NCBI GenBank assembly: GCA_012032555.1
Contig: JAAUSR010000025.1
Location: 1 to 62,589 of the forward strand
Origin: Thioploca sp.
GTDB lineage: Bacteria; Pseudomonadota; Gammaproteobacteria; Beggiatoales; Beggiatoaceae
Direction: 5' to 3'
DNA length: 62,589 nucleotides
The position numbers and the translations under genes were made by a program. Of the stretch, positions 62,579 to 62,589 are shown in pieces; within the stretch, counting starts at the first letter, position 1; each line of letters begins with the position of its first letter. The notes below the pieces were generated by a model that was not told the DNA's origin, did not search any database, and saw nothing but the letters and a program-made list of their open reading frames with translations.

Positions 62579-62589
62579 GGAGCGAAGCC

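Noticed and set aside
1-62589. tRNA or rRNA genes.
   Set aside because: No cloverleaf with a GGTTCGAATCC-type arm or rRNA core sequence was seen in intergenic DNA; a covariance-model scan would be needed to exclude small RNAs.

Overview
The window reads as an AT-rich chromosome fragment of a gammaproteobacterial, sulfur-oxidizer-type organism, most likely a member of the Beggiatoaceae (Thiotrichales). The clearest organismal marker is short direct repeats of the heptamer TAACTGA in intergenic DNA (5159-5202, 22882-22902, 27709-27715, 62325-62338). Such repeats have been described as abundant in marine Beggiatoaceae genomes. Other pointers are a giant Ser/Thr kinase-AAA-GAF-histidine kinase fusion (common in Beggiatoa and cyanobacteria), many small non-coding mobile elements and gene remnants, a PPi-type phosphofructokinase, and typical gammaproteobacterial RpoH, EttA and PrlC. 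The assignment is inference; no rRNA or tRNA lies in the window to confirm it.

Layout. 1-5063: a mobile-element end, a large secreted multi-repeat protein with a von Willebrand A domain, and convergent rpoH, which has a near-perfect CIRCE (HrcA) operator upstream. 5248-11391: a glycosyltransferase/DUF2304 pair, a SulP anion permease, a dCache-HAMP class III nucleotide cyclase and a serine-acetyltransferase-like protein. 11471-13374 (minus): an OmpA-type lipoprotein and a secreted CAP-domain protein. 13722-20851: a two-gene signalling pair, a 1747-residue multi-kinase followed by a receiver-histidine kinase. 21023-24846: ettA, a small lipoprotein and a DNA photolyase. 24884-26289: a gene graveyard with a small secreted protein, a frameshifted pRiA4b-like fragment, an IS66 transposase tail and REP hairpins. 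26290-29511: argA and argE (arginine synthesis) around a coiled-coil protein. 29731-33658: sodB, pfp, a conserved hypothetical and an exported cyclophilin. 33783-36482: a zinc ABC transporter whose znuA carries a frameshift. 36556-39832: a TerD-like gene next to a Ca2+-type P-ATPase. 40554-47661: a PspA/IM30 protein followed by two very large polytopic membrane proteins, the second with a recent 735-bp in-frame tandem duplication. 48707-54276: oligopeptidase A, an exported coiled-coil ClpP-like protein with an intact catalytic triad, and an ExeA/DamX-like ATPase with a SPOR domain. 55015-62303 (minus): a lone AAA ATPase, a hypothetical membrane protein, a broken Cys-rich secreted protein, and a hyfE-hyfF-hyfG-like operon. 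The large subunit of that operon lacks the NiFe-ligating cysteines, so it resembles energy-converting hydrogenase-related (Ehr) complexes and not a hydrogenase.

The gene content is that of a redox- and membrane-stress-aware chemolithotroph: anion transport, PPi-linked glycolysis, superoxide defence, zinc and calcium homeostasis, membrane maintenance and proton-pumping modules. Between the genes lie at least three families of non-autonomous repeats. Family A is a 152-bp element with 17-bp terminal inverted repeats. Family B is a GGTTGGAGTG-type element. Family C has GTAGGGTGCGTT/GTAGGGTGGATAAG-type hairpins. The most unusual pieces are the CIRCE-rpoH arrangement, a helically phased 21-bp repeat array (57836-57955), the exported ClpP-like protein, the PspA/giant-membrane-protein cluster and the cysteine-less HyfG-like subunit. 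Several frameshifts (znuA, the pRiA4b fragment, the Cys-rich protein) may be real decay or assembly errors.
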